Assembly: GCA_034440575.1 (NCBI GenBank)
Contig: JAOTOL010001078.1
Location: 186,001 to 250,000, forward strand
From: Imbricaverruca yamaguchii
Lineage: Eukaryota > Arthropoda > Thecostraca > Neoverrucidae
Direction of reading: 5' to 3'
Length of the DNA stretch: 64,000 bases
The position numbers and the translations under genes are program-made. Below are positions 1-14,259 of this stretch, in pieces (positions within the stretch are counted from its first letter, which is position 1; each line of letters starts with the position of its first letter). Under the pieces are notes generated by a model that ran no database searches, was not told where the DNA came from, and saw nothing but the letters and a program-made list of their open reading frames with translations.

Positions 1-30
1 AATGGCTGCGGTGAAGGGCAGTAGCGAAAG

Positions 31-170
31 GCAGCGGTGGTGTATAGTGGTGTGGAGCTACAACAAAGGGCCGCTGTGAGTGCAGCGGTGGTGTGTAGTG
101 GTGTGGAGCTACAACAAAGGGCCGCTGTGAGTGCAGCGGTGGTGTGTAGTGGTGTGAAGCTACAGCGAGG
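31..170. repeat. 51-bp minisatellite, about 2.7 copies
   Basis: A 51-bp unit beginning GCAGCGGTGGTG starts at 31, 82 and 133; the last copy is partial and diverged. The length is a multiple of three, so a short plus frame stays open with a 17-residue period. It lies 3' of the small minus-strand gene and I see no sign that it is coding. Confidence 0.85.
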
Positions 171-215
171 TGGTGCGGTGAGGGGCAGCAGTCTACTCAC
201 GGCTACTGCCGACGG

Positions 216-479
216 TCAAAGCTGGATATCAGTCGGTGGCGGCAGTTGCCAGAACGTCGGCACCAGCAGCAAGTAGACCCCGCCCCAGGTCGGCGCCAGT
301 TGGGGGTCAGTGCCTCCTGTCGCCGCCGGGCTGGGGGCCGCCACCGGGGCCGGGCCCGGCGCTGAGGTGAGCAGCACAGGCAGACGCGGCTGTGTCTGCA
401 CGTACACCACCCGCAGTAGCGGCACCGCTCCGATGCTGGTGCAGAGCGACACCAACAGCAGCACCAGCAGCCGAGTAAC
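216..479 (-). CDS. Small secreted proline/valine-rich protein, exon 2 (bulk of the protein)
   Basis: This is the second and last coding exon of a two-exon gene. A splice acceptor (cacctgtaccag) ends at 480, and the exon opens in phase 0 with VTRLLVLLLVSLCTSIGA, a typical signal-peptide core. It runs 88 codons to a TGA at 216-218. Joined to the three codons of exon 1 it gives a 90-residue protein. The part after the likely cleavage site is about 70 residues, rich in Pro, Val, Ala and Leu, with no cysteine cluster and no domain I recognise. A tiny first exon carrying only the first residues of the signal peptide is a common gene shape for arthropod cuticle and other secreted proteins, so an extracellular structural role is possible, but that is inference. 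Transcription runs away from the whirlin-type gene. Confidence 0.6.
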   Translation of the reverse strand, partial: VTRLLVLLLVSLCTSIGAVPLLRVVYVQTQPRLPVLLTSAPGPAPVAAPSPAATGGTDPQLAPTWGGVYLLLVPTFWQLPPPTDIQL

Positions 480-1351
480 CTGGTACAGGTGATCCGTGAG
501 AGTGACAAGTACACTGCGCATGCGGGGTCACAGCAGATTCTGACTCAGCATACGTGCGAAATGAGACATACCGGTTCCTACCCGTTACAAAATGACAATT
601 GCGGGCGTACTTACGAAATTTTCTATTACGCAATGCTACTAGTCTCCCGGACAAATTCTGGTCAACCCAGCGATCGCCAGCCAGCTCAGGAGTGCTTCAT
701 CACCTTCCTGTACTCTCGCAAGTTACTTGTGCGGTTAGTAAATCTTAACCGATGGATATCTGAACAGATGAGAATCAGTGCCGTAAATTCAGCGAACGAT
801 TGCCAATGAGACGAATCCGGGCGTAAATTGATCAAAGTGCCCGCCCCCTACCTTCCGTGATGAGAATAGTTCGCATGAGAAAGCGCAAGTGTAGCGTGGC
901 AAATTAACCAAGTCCTTGTCTCTTGTTCTCTTGTCCTGTGATGTAGGTATTGAGTGGAAGCCGTCACGCGTATTCTTTACTTTATGTAATCATGGATTAC
1001 TATGTGGTAATACATGCTCCAATCCTTGGCAGATCCAGCCGTTTGATCTGGGAGAAGCTGAATAAGCGACGACCCGGTTATGTTGTTAATATCTTAGGAG
1101 AACGGCATGTCAAAAACTTTTGGAAGAAAGCAGAAGGCTAACTTCAGGAGAAGTCCGGAAACCATTCTACACACGTGATGGGACGAGATGTGCTCGGAAT
1201 TAGCTTGGCAAGCCAAAAGAACGCCCAAGTTAAATAACGCTGTCTCCACATATTAGTGGGGAGGGGATGGTAGACAGTATTGTTATGTAAACTCTGACGT
1301 ATGTAAACTCTGACGACAATCGACAGAAAGCCACAACAGCGCGCTACTCAC

Positions 1352-1360
1352 CGCCACCAT
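1352..1360 (-). CDS. Small secreted protein, exon 1 (start codon plus two codons)
   Basis: On the minus strand ATG GTG GCG is followed at once by gtgagt, a strong splice donor. The phase-0 junction fits the exon that opens at 479, so the protein starts M-V-A and continues into the hydrophobic signal core. The ATG lies about 66 bases downstream of a TATA box on the same strand. The intron would be about 870 bp (1351-480). Splicing is inferred from site quality and frame agreement only. Confidence 0.6.
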
Positions 1361-1425
1361 GCTGACTGCCTGCAAAGCCGTGCGATGCCACCGATCTCTG
1401 TCGCTGCTGCGGCTGGCCATATTCC

Positions 1426-1433
1426 CTTATATA
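1426..1433 (-). promoter_or_regulatory. TATA box of the small secreted-protein gene
   Basis: TATATAAG on the minus strand (CTTATATA on plus). Transcription would begin about 30 bases downstream, near 1400, giving a 5' leader of about 40 bases before the ATG at 1360. Upstream sequence is GC-rich (GGCGGGGG-type runs). Confidence 0.6.
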
Positions 1434-2790
1434 GAGCCACCGCACGCCACCCCCGGGCGGCGCCGTACCGACGCCCCCTCCCCATCCCCACGCGGGCACT
1501 TCACCGGCTGGGTGTGCCGAGACTGGTGCGCATCCCGAACTGCCCGGCCGTGGCGAGCGCGCGTGCTGCAGCACATTCGGCCAAACACAATCCAACTCTG
1601 CGCCCCAGGGGCTCGTTATGTCTGCCTTTGTGTGCGGTCGCGACGTCATCGCGGAATGCAAAGTCGAGTCGTGTGACGTTGCAGATGGAGAACGCACTGT
1701 GGCGGGACCACCGGTCACCTGGAGTCCGGCGGCGTTGATGAGAACGACAGCGTTGACGAGAACGACAGCATTGGCGGACCGCAGTGTTCTGTGACCTCGT
1801 CGTCGGATCGCGTGACTCTTTCGTACTCTTGCATGATCGGCCCACGTCAGCCTGACGAAAATCAATTATGTCGAACAGTTGAATTAAATTGACGAGCAGC
1901 GCAATATTCAGTTGAAGTGAGCCGACATTGCTGAAGCATAGGGTCCCAGACACGGGATCCGAGCGGAACGGCACAGCATTACTTGACGCATTTTCGTCAA
2001 CAGCCGACCATCGCAGACGCTGTGGGATGCGATGAACATTTACATTCACTCATGATGTTAAACAATTTCACAATAACCTCTCCTTCGGCTCGATCACCAT
2101 GCAAGTTGTTGAGAAAATTCGTGTAAAATTCATAATCAGACGCAATGATGCTTGTACGTCTAAACACAGGTGCAGTGCTTAAGTCACCGCCTGCCTCCTC
2201 TTAGTTGACAAAGCATTGCACAGAAAATGTGTGTAGTTTTGAAAATATTTGACGTGCGGAAATTATGGAGCGATCAATTTTTCCCACACATGCCCTCTTA
2301 AATACTCCAGATTCGCCATCACTCAAGTTGTATAAAGTTCCTAAAGAGAGCTCTCCACAATGGTAATGCTCTACCCCTGGATGTTCGTACCACTTCAGGA
2401 TGAATGCATTCTCATTCCCTGTTCAACACCGCTGCGCACAACCATTCCTTACCAATCGGCTTGGAAAACCAATATAATTTGAATACAATTTAACGCTGCT
2501 GATGAAAAAGTTAGGTAACAAGCTGTCAAGGTAACAATTAATAATTGCTAGCTGAATATAGCAAGGTGTCACGTATCTTCTTCTATATGAGTATGAATGA
2601 TATATATTTTCTTGGCTTCCTAAAGATGAAATATAAGTGCTCGGCAAGCTATAAGCAATTACTATTTGGATAATGTAGAGCCATCTGACTCCAAACCAGG
2701 GGCAGAAGGTTCGGCGCATAACCTATGGTATAGCAGTGCAAATAACCCATGAAGCCATGCAGGCAGCCATGGATATACGCATGAATGTAT
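1434..2790. other. Non-coding flank, no gene seen
   Basis: Upstream flank of the secreted-protein gene. The open frames here overlap on both strands without domain content or paired splice signals. I see no repeat array or RNA gene. Confidence 0.5.
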
Positions 2791-2792
2791 AT

Positions 2793-5125
<2,333 letters not shown>

Positions 5126-5129
5126 ACTG

Positions 5130-5535
5130 CTGGCGCCACCAACACCACTACCACTAATGCCACTAACACCACCACCACTGACACCACCGACACCACCGAC
5201 ACCACTGACACCACCGACACCACCGACACCACTAACACCACCACCACTGACACCACTGACACCACTGACACCACTGACACCACTGACACCACTGACACCA
5301 CTAACACCACCACCACTGACACCACCGACACCACCGACACCACTGACACAACTGACACAACTGACACCACTGACACCACTGACACCACTAACACCACCAC
5401 CACTGACACCACTGACACCACTGACACCACTGACACCACTGACACCACTGACACCACTAACACCACTGACACCACTGACACCACTAACACCACCACCACT
5501 GACACCACCGACACCACTGACACCTCCACCGCTCT
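5130..5535 (+). repeat. 9-bp minisatellite (GACACCACT)n
   Basis: About 45 tandem nonamers, with point variants (CACCGACAC, CACAACTGA) and interspersed ACCACCACT units at about 60-90-bp intervals, give some higher-order order. Plus frames read as Thr-Asp or Pro-Leu-Thr polymers, and the minus frame as Val-Ser. A good splice donor (CTTGAG|gtacgt, exon end 5639) closes the Pro-rich plus frame, so part could be an exon of a low-complexity region. No acceptor or domain supports this. Confidence 0.9.
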
Positions 5536-5644
5536 GCGCCTCACCGGAGACCGATCACTCCGCTGCCGCCGCCTTGCTGCCGCGGCGGCGCGGGGCGGCT
5601 GGGGAGCGCAACGCTACCCCGACGTGGATTTTCCTTGAGGTACG

Positions 5645-8445
5645 TTTCAAGCCATAGCTCACTTATCTGTATGGACAACTACTTAAAATTGGGTACGGAC
5701 ATTCTTGGTAGTCATTTCAGTGGAAACTCGTTCTATTTTTTGCTCTCAATTTTTTTCTAAGATAGGACGTTTCAAATTACTTTTCTATTGCTTTTTAAAA
5801 TTCGACGTGTCGACACTTCGAAGTGAACGATCACATCAATACACAGGCATCATATGCCACTTACCTAATTGTCTCTTGAGTGCCGTCTACTGACATGAAA
5901 TATCTTCATTTGTTCGGTCTATATGTTAATTTGTGTACACTAATACGTTTTTGTCGGAAATCGTCAAATATGAGATCACTCTGACGCCAGAAACCATTGT
6001 CAGTAGCAGCACATCAAATGTCTTAAAAACCAGCATAGACAATCATTATAAGACTAGAGGGCTTGCTTTCCAGTATTCCAGGGAAGGCTGATCGACAGAT
6101 TTAGTGGACAACTGGGTTCGGTGATCAGAGTGCAACCAAGAAGTGCCCTTCTGCTCATAGTTGCACTGATCTTTTGTCTTTATGTTTTTATGTCGCTATG
6201 TCAATCACAAATAATCTATCAGAACCTTGTATATTTTATTTTACTAGAGGCGTATAATTCATCACGTGATAACCATTTAACTTTTCTTGTAGATGTTGCA
6301 ACCAGTTTTCAATGTATCGCGAATAGTCGACAGGGGAGCAGATCTGACCACGTGTCAATGCCGGGTTAAGCAAGAGTATGGTGGGCACTTCGCAGTGTGA
6401 TAACACTTCCCCTATTATAAGCTCCCGATGCAGAAGGGACGAACAGTTGTCACAGCGAGCGTTTGCACAGGAGCTTTAAAAAGCAAAAATTCCAGATCAC
6501 CCTTGCTTACCCATTATGACGTCCTGAAAAAGACTGTTGTCGTACCGCCAAACTGATATGGATATTCCACCTTATTTTATTCATGTTGGAAGTGCACCAC
6601 ACAGACACCCGACATACACACGCGCATATATCCAAATATGTTTGGTGTCAAAGCGTTTCAGCATGTATTCATTCCTATAACGTGTCAATGGAACAGGAGA
6701 TGAATGTTAATCACTTGTCCTAATGCCAGTTCATTGATTGTTTATACCCTGCTACATACGCCTCCCCGGGACAACATTCGAACAAATTTACTTTACAAAT
6801 ATGCATTGACTATGCGCATCACGAATTTTATCGTCTGATATTACGTGAGGTTGAGGAGGTGGGGATAATATTCTTTGACTTACGAGTAGGGATGTTGTTT
6901 CGTATACTTTTGAGGAGGGAAGTATCTCCCTCAATGTTGGCTTTTCCCCTTCGAATAATTCCAACTTTTATCATTGAACCCCACGGAGTGTGGCCCTAAT
7001 TCCATACGAACAGCCCATTGCCTTCACGGACTGTGCCCGTCCCCCCAATAGTTTTCACACATCAACGCACGTGCTCGCGAGTGACCGTGGTGTGAAGCCT
7101 GAGTATGTGTTTGACATTATTATTAGCCGATATCTAGACGACCCTCCGATTAGGGGTCACAAGCCGAGCTGTCGGCTACTCCAACTCCACAGTGAGCCAC
7201 GTTAGCGAACAGTAGGACGAACTACACTATAAGCTGCAAATACCGGTGTTGAAGTCATCTTTGTCCTATCCCTAGCTGTATATATCCGCTGTACAGGCTC
7301 ATGTGTACATGCATGCTACTCGTGGAATATTTATTTTCCAACTATTGCAAGCTACTCATGGCATATTGTTCTTTTCATCTTCTCCAGAACATATAGCACG
7401 GGTTCTTCATGGTGTGGGAAAGGCGAAGTGGGCAAGTCTTGTTTCCAGATATATTTGTTACCATTGAGCGCTATGGTGGTGATGCGAAGCTCTTCTGAAA
7501 GATGGGACGGGCTAGTGTCATCCACCATTCCTTGCTGCTACTAAGTCTGTGTGACCGACAACTGTAATTTCCACAAACACTAAATAGTGAGGCAATGGGG
7601 ATGCTTGGGTGGGAGAGAAAGCACCCATGGCCTGAACAGCTGACGCACCTTAAACTGAACGCACACCGGGTGGGGGAACGTTGTCCCGTTCCCGGGAGCT
7701 TCGCCAGCTTTTTTTTTACCATGATGGTTTATTGAACAGCCGAGGGCGGGAAGAATTTGGATCGCTTCCAGGGGTCGGAGCAGGGCCTCCTCTACCATGT
7801 CAGCTGGGGGCCGCATTCCTAGTGATGACCGCCCCATCCGCCCGCTCCCCTTGCCGTCATGGTCGTGCTCGCTCCCAGCCAGCGATTGTTCCTCACTGAT
7901 TTAGCATCACTGGCGGGGAGGAGGCTGATTCCCTCGGATAGCTACTTCGCTTTCGTCAATGAGCTCAGCCACCAGTCAAAAGTCCTCAGAGGGACCCGGA
8001 GTAGTGAATAATTCCTCAGATGGGGAGTCAGGAATACTAGGTCCTAGTAATTGACATCCTGTAGGCTCTTGGTAGGGCTTTTTGATGTATCCTTGTGGGC
8101 GCATAAATACTACCAGTAATAGGCGTTATTGGTGTTGTTGATACTAGGTATTTGCTTTGCAGGACGGTGCCAACACATCTGGAAGCGTAGCATCCCAGCT
8201 TCCCCTAATAAGTATCTGGGCATACCATCCTTCTCCAATATAAGTTTACCGAATCTGAGCATGTTTGCCTTCTCGTGAACCTCTGCTGAACATAAAATGT
8301 GGTGAGCAATCGTACAGATACATTACCAATCCTCAAACGCTTTTTCACGTAGCATATTACATTATTAGCAAGCTTCATCTCCCGATGAAAGCCAGATTTG
8401 GTCACGCATTATTTGATGTTTTCAATAAATCACCTTCCCAGTTAG
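5645..8445. other. Non-coding stretch, no gene seen
   Basis: AT-richer DNA with scattered short frames on both strands. No domains, no paired splice sites and no tandem repeats were recognised. It probably lies within or upstream of the whirlin-type gene. Confidence 0.45.
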
Positions 8446-8449
8446 GCGA

Positions 8450-9030
8450 TGCCAGGCGTGACAGCTGTCATATGTGTGATAGCTATCCTATGCATGAGAG
8501 TTGTCCTATGTGTGACACGTGCACTGTACGTCAGTGCCACACAGGGGACAACTATCGATAGTGTTAGAGCTGTTCTATGTGTGCCAGCTGTCATATGTGT
8601 GACAGCTGTCCTATGTATGAGGGTTGTCCTATGCACAGGACAACCCTCACAGATGTACAATAGCTGTCATGTGTGTCAGTATCACACTGAGAGCAACTTT
8701 GCTGTTTGTGCGAGTTATCCTATGTGTGACAGCTGTTCTATGATCCACAGCTACGCTATGTGTGACAGCTGTCCTTTGTGTGGCAGCTGTCACGAGTGTC
8801 GATGTCACATTGAGGGAAACTCAGTTATGTGCTACAGGTTCCCCGTGTGTTTCAGCTGCGTTATGTGTGACAGTTATTTTATGTGTGGCAACCGTCCTAT
8901 GTGGCACAGCTGCGCTATGTGTGGCAGCTGTCCTGTGTGGCACTGTCACACAGAGGACAGCTGTCCTATGTGTGACATCTGTCTGCGTATCAGTGTCAAA
9001 CAGAGTGCAGCTGGCCTTTGTGTGACAGCT
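8450..9030 (+). repeat. Degenerate 18-bp minisatellite (TGTGACAGCTGTCCTATG)n
   Basis: Roughly 30 imperfect copies of TGTGACAGCTGTCCTATG, clearest at 8580-8640 and 8750-8970. The length is a multiple of three, so a cysteine-rich six-residue periodic frame (consensus C-D-S-C-P-M) stays open for about 200 codons. That frame ends just before a whirlin exon and shares none of its sequence character, so I read it as intronic. Confidence 0.85.
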
Positions 9031-9086
9031 GTGTGCCTGCCACCCTCCGCACAAGTCGCTCCTAACATCGAACTGTTGTGGCGCAG

Positions 9087-9206
9087 CTGACGCTGCTGAC
9101 GGAGCTGAGGGAGATCGTGACGTCGCAGGACCAGTTCCGCTTCGACCAGATGGTGTACCACGACGGTCCGTCCGTCCCGCCCAGGCACAAGCCGCTCCAG
9201 CATTCG
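9087..9206 (+). CDS. Whirlin/dyschronic-type PDZ scaffold, exon of the second harmonin-homology domain
   Basis: A 120-bp exon lies between an acceptor (gttgtggcgcag) and a donor (TCG|gtaggg). It is phase 0 at both ends. It encodes LTLLTELREIV..QDQFRFDQMV, which closely resembles the end of the harmonin-homology domain before the proline-rich region of vertebrate whirlin (pattern SLLSEVRG..SPQDLxRFDHLV). Whirlin (Drosophila dyschronic) is a cytoplasmic multi-PDZ scaffold of stereocilia and photoreceptors in vertebrates, and a regulator of channel localisation in fly neurons. The exon encoding the first half of this domain was not found. Downstream exons on the same strand at 16920, 17702 and 18776 complete the C-terminal PDZ domain. 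One or more exons of the variable linker may lie between. Confidence 0.72.
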
Positions 9207-9663
9207 GTAGGGGACAGACCGCAGCTGATCGTCAGTGATTCACATGGCTGTCTCGAGGCTAAGTTTGTTGCGTGGATGTAGTGTATTACACACTTAGACA
9301 GGCTCGGAGTCATTTTTTGCAAAGGGTAGGCACAAGTCAATGTTAAAGGGGAGGGAAGGCTTGTCGCGAATTTTCATCTTACCTTGATGTTTATAGGAGC
9401 ACTTTACCCATATATGTAAGTCATGAATATTAAAAGAAACGAGGTAATGCGCTCTCCCAGATAGCTCAGCTGCAATGCCAAATTACATGGTAGAGAACGC
9501 CCATCGACTTTCTCTACAATGACATGCATTTCACTCAACAACATCATCCTTTCTTTTGGTAACACCAGCTTAAGAATTCGCAACAAGAACTTTGCTGATG
9601 GTCTTCCTTCCCTGGAGAAGAGGGATGAATTTGCCGCTGGAAGAAAATGTGCCTAGTCTTAAC

Positions 9664-10514
9664 CAGGGATGGGGAGCCGGTAAAATTTTGGCCGGCTCCG
9701 ACTCCGACTCCGGCTCCGGGGAAGTATCCCGGCTCCGGCTCCGGCTCCGGCTCCGAGTAAAATGTCCCGGCGGCTCCGGCTCAGGCTCCGGCTCCGTACA
9801 TCCCAAACGTGATCGATCCATTAAGTAAGAGCTAGGGGGATGTAAATAAAAGTTAGCCGCGGCCACTCAGAGGCGTAAACTTCAGACAATTATAAGCAAC
9901 TTTCCCATATAAACCCTGTATCTATCTTTAAATAAACAACCACCCCCGCCGAAATCACTTTTCGGTGTTATGCCCTCGTAAACTGATGCCCGCTTCGTGC
10001 CGTATTGGGGTAATCAGAAGAGGGGAGACTCGAATCAGCAGCACTCTTCATCCCGTGAACGGTCCAAGGAACACCATTGTTGTAAATTGTAATGTTTGAC
10101 CTCATCTCTAATAAGGTACAGCAACCCGTTGATGATGGAAACAATGAATTTAACTAAACTAAACATGGAACTATTGCATTGACTACTGAGGCTAGAATAT
10201 GGTTATTGGTTATTCTACCATTATTTGATGATATTTTTACATGTTACACGCATTTAAGCATTTTTGCTTTTAAAAATGTGTTTTCATACCATACCATACC
10301 ATACTAGGTATAATGTGTTCATGTCACGTTTGCTAATTTTGTTTAATTTACACCTCTTTCGGAGTCGGAGTCGCCCTGCTTTTGACGGCTCCGGCTCCTA
10401 CTCCGGCTCCGAGTAAAATGTCCTGGCGCCTCCGGCTCCGACTCCGGCTCAGAGTAATATGTCCCGGCGGCTCCGGCTCCGGCTCGGACTCCGGGAAAAA
10501 TGTTCCGGCTCCGG

Positions 10515-10564
<50 letters not shown>

Positions 10565-10572
10565 CATCCCTG
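9664..10572. mobile_element. Non-autonomous hAT-like element, 909 bp
   Basis: The element starts CAGGGATGGGGAGCCGG and ends with CCGGCTCCGCATCCCTG, so the ends are inverted repeats with 16 of 17 bases matching. It is flanked by a perfect 8-bp direct repeat GTCTTAAC (9656-9663 and 10573-10580). CAGGG-type ends with an 8-bp target duplication are the signature of hAT transposons. Both subterminal regions (9690-9800 and 10380-10565) are made of (GGCTCC)n hexamers interrupted by AGTAAAATGTCCCGG. No transposase is present, so it would have to be moved in trans. It sits in the whirlin intron. Confidence 0.9.
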
Positions 10573-10580
10573 GTCTTAAC

Positions 10581-11720
10581 TTTACAACTTCGTTATCTAT
10601 CGACAACTTTCACCCTCATTACCTCACTCCATTTATTTCATTAATGTATTATTGCGCGTACTATATCATACTAGGGACGTTGAACTTATGCATATGTCTT
10701 CTAAGCACTTTACTTGCTTTTGGGAAGTTGACCTGTCGAAATAGTTAGTATAAATGTGATTCACCTTTCCGAGAGGCTGGCGTCAGCGTCTACCACACGA
10801 GCACCACCTGCTGGCGTGCTCGACAGCCTCAGATTCAACGATCCCCGAGCGATGACTCTGGCGTCGAACTTCCCAACAGCACACACGTCTCTACTCACCA
10901 CAGGTGAGCCGACGAGGGAACTGCTTCATTTGCGCTAGCGGTGCACTTGCGCCGTCGCTATACGAACGCAAATTGAAAGTTGCTTTCGTATTGCATGGCA
11001 CCATATGCCAGTGCTTGCTCATCGTCATAATGATATTTCATCGGTGTTGCTAGTGTACCGCACGGGATACGATATTTCGTTAAGATAAAGAAGCAGAAGC
11101 AAAAAAAAAAAAATATTTAGGAACCAGAGGACAAAATTTCAAGAATTTCATCAGACCTAGTCCTACCTTTTATTACGATATTGGTTTAGACCTGTCTAGT
11201 GTGGTCTAGTTTGGTCATGACTGGGCCGAAAATCCCAGCATTCGATGAAAATATCTCATGGAATGGTTTAAATTAGGCTACAATGTCGCAAATTAATGGT
11301 TGTGTGAATGACCAAGTGATTCATCCCAAGCAGAAAACAAATTTAGAGTGTTTGGTCTCCCAGCAGTGCCCCAAAATAATCATGCTCACTGTTTGTAGTT
11401 GATCATAAAAATATGCCGAGGCAGGGGTATTGTTTTGTATGCTTTTGAAAGGACAAGTTCCCCTTAATGTCGGAGTGTCTTCCCCAATAATTCCAACTTT
11501 TGCATAGATTCCCATGGAGTGCGTCACCAATCTATTTGGGCCCGCTCATTGCCTCCATATATTATGTCCGCCCCCCCCCCCAACAAAATGTTTTTAAAAA
11601 ATCAAACCCATCTCTGGAAGTGTACTATTTATATTCTCAGGTATTTATTTTGACCCAGTCTTTTCCGCGATGAATATCATCGTGCGTTATGTGGAGTGTA
11701 TGCATGTTGACGTGTATGCA
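10581..11720. other. Whirlin intron, no firm feature
   Basis: There is one possible exon (10776-10903, donor CACAG|gtgagc), but its phase does not join to the next supported exon. The rest is AT-rich with short poly-A and poly-C tracts (11101-11113, 11572-11581). Confidence 0.4.
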
Positions 11721-11727
11721 ACGTATA

Positions 11728-11729
11728 TA

Positions 11730-11765
<36 letters not shown>

Positions 11766-11799
11766 TTGATGCTGATGATGCTGATGATGATGATGGTGG

Positions 11800-11836
<37 letters not shown>

Positions 11837-11846
11837 GAAGAAGAAG
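11728..11846. repeat. (ATG)n trinucleotide repeat
   Basis: About 38 ATG units with a few GCTG/GTG variants, ending in AAGAAGAAG. It gives Met or His homopolymer frames that are not genes. Confidence 0.97.
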
Positions 11847-12047
11847 ACACTGTGTGAGTTTTGTTACAATTGCGACCACCTCCCTAGGTAAGGAATTGCG
11901 GGCGCTAAATGACCACGCAGTCGAAGCACATGAAAAACCAAATAAACAGTTCATCCATCGGAAGCATGTGACACTGAATGGGAAATTGAATGAAATACAC
12001 GGAAATACATTCCACTGGACATCACTCGTGTCTCACGTACTTGTTTG

Positions 12048-12151
12048 CTAGCTTACTTACTTATTTACATGCTTACTTTACTTGCTTACTAACCTACTTA
12101 CTTACTTACTTGCATACTTACTTACACACTTACTTATACTTACTTACTTAA

Positions 12152-12183
<32 letters not shown>

Positions 12184-12213
12184 CTAATTACGTACTCACT
12201 TACTTACTTACTT

Positions 12214-12259
<46 letters not shown>

Positions 12260-12290
12260 TACTTACTTACGTACTTACTTGCTTACTTAC
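12048..12290. repeat. (TTAC)n tetranucleotide repeat
   Basis: About 60 units of CTTA, mostly perfect, with scattered variants such as CATA and CGTA. Confidence 0.97.
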
Positions 12291-13288
12291 GGAATTGCAA
12301 AACCAAACGATGACTCATGGCTAGGTGCCCAATTCTCTCCATTTATCTCCATATTAATTCCTTATCCATCTCAGTAGCATTTTAAAACTTGTTTTTCTAT
12401 TACCGTAATCCGAACATGTGCTGCAGAGATTTTGAGGGGCAGAGCCTTTGCTGAGCGGAAACTGTTACGTCAGCACACCACTCGACTCGGGACTCCCACT
12501 TCATGATCGGGATATATACCTGAAAACCTACATACTGTATTACAACAAAGAACACTGGTGAAAGTTTACTATTGCTGCCATTGGCGGCCATTTCAGACAT
12601 TCTGTTCACAGTGCGATTCTGTGTGATGTATGTTGTTGCATCAGGGATGCTCCAGGCATTGCCGAAAGGGGGTGGGGCCCAAGCCTCCTTAGCAGTCAAA
12701 AATACACCTGATGAAACCACAAATATGTAAATTTTCATCATGCAGACACAAATATTTTCAGTGCGCTTCACGCGTCGAAAGTGATCTCTTTTCCATCACA
12801 TTTTTTTTGGGTCGGATCCCTCTTAAGACAACCCTGGCCGTCCCCCTGGGAGTAACTAAACGTTTGTAAAGGCCCATGAACTCTGCAAGGCCACGGACGC
12901 ATTCATAAAGGCCCATACACGTTGACAAGAGACCGCAGACGTTTGCAAGAACCAGTGGATATTTGTAAGAGCCCTGTGTACGTCATAAGGGCCCGCAAAC
13001 GTACGTAGACGTTCTTGGAGGCTCAGAAGCCTCGGCGACCATACAAAGTGACAGTAGCCTGTCTATCTTCATCATGACGATTCCATAGACGATTACTTGC
13101 GGGCCCCTGGCGCGGACAGAAGGAGGCCAGGTGGGAATGGAAGAGGAGGCGGCCGCCGTTTTAGCGCCCGCCCCATGTGTTGCTCCGGATTAAATCTTGT
13201 AAGAGTTCCTTCCTGTGCTCAGGGGCCTTGGTGAGGAAGATTGGGCGATTCCCCAACGCCCCAGAGTGGGCTTCAACCGATATTTAGA
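12291..13288. other. Whirlin intron, degenerate repeats only
   Basis: No gene. Between 12840 and 13020 there is a weak periodic pattern of about 30 bp (AAAGGCCCA...ACGTTTGCAAG) that looks like an old, decayed minisatellite. Confidence 0.4.
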
Positions 13289-13538
13289 AGACTGTGGCGA
13301 CCTCAACCTCCGCGTGGTAAGTTGTCACTGCGGTCGATAGACTGTGGTGACCTAAACCTCCGCGTGGTAAGGTGTCGTTGCAGACGATAGACTATGGCGA
13401 ACTCAGCTTCCGCATGGTAAGTTGTCATTCTGAACGATAGACTGTAGCGACCTCAACCTCCGAGTAGTAATTTGTTACTGTGAACGATATACTGTGGCGA
13501 CCTCAGCTTCCTCGTAGTACGTTGCCATTGCGGACAAT
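13289..13538 (+). repeat. 50-bp minisatellite, 5 copies
   Basis: AGACTGTGGCGACCTCAACC-type units begin at 13289, 13339, 13389, 13439 and 13489. Most units contain a splice-donor-like GTGGTAAGT or close variant. Confidence 0.92.
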
Positions 13539-13544
13539 ATCAAG

Positions 13545-14080
13545 TGTCGACCATGATACCGGCAGTATCATTGCTGATCGTGGTGCACAGCCAGTCAGTG
13601 CTGACCAAAGCACAGCCAACTGCTGGCCATGGAACAGCCGGCGTCGCTACCACTACGGCATGTATAGCTAATGCCACGCTGACCAAGTTCCGGCCGGTAC
13701 CGTTGCTGAATGTGCTACAGATAATGCATCCATTGACCATAGTCCGGTTGACTTCACTGCTGATCATTGGTCAGTTAATGTCACTGGTGAGTCACTGGTG
13801 ACCGTGGTACAGCTAATGTCACGTCTGACCAACGTGCAGCCAGTATCACTGTTGGACACTGTCCAGCCAATGTCACTGCTGATCGTGATATGGCTAATGT
13901 CACTGCTGATCGAGATACAGTTAACATCACCGCTGACTGCAGTTCGGTTAATGTCACTGCTGATCTAGGCACATACATAATGCAACTGCCTACTGTGGTG
14001 CAGCTATTGGTAGTGCTGACCAACGTGCAGCTACCTTGTGGTATGCTAACAGTGGTGCAACTAACCTCACTGCCGACCAT
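13545..14080 (+). repeat. Degenerate 27-bp minisatellite, about 20 copies
   Basis: Core GCTGATCGTGGTACAGCTAA followed by TGTCACT; the 27-bp spacing is exact around 13875-13960. The length is a multiple of three, so frames on both strands stay open with a nine-residue period. Confidence 0.88.
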
Positions 14081-14259
14081 GAGTAGCCACGATTATCGCC
14101 TCAGCGGCCATGAAGGGAGCATCAGTAACAAAGCAGCGCGACATCCAACAGTCGTCAGCGAGGCAGTGACACGGCGGCGATTGCGCCCGTTCCGTTTCAG
14201 CCTTGTCCTGCAGCCGACAGCGTTCGGCCGGCGCGAGGTGTGGCCAGGACGGCCTACTG

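Noticed and set aside
10776..10903. Possible extra whirlin exon (ends CACAG|gtgagc)
   Set aside because: It ends in phase 1, while the next supported exon begins in phase 0, and no intervening exon was found.
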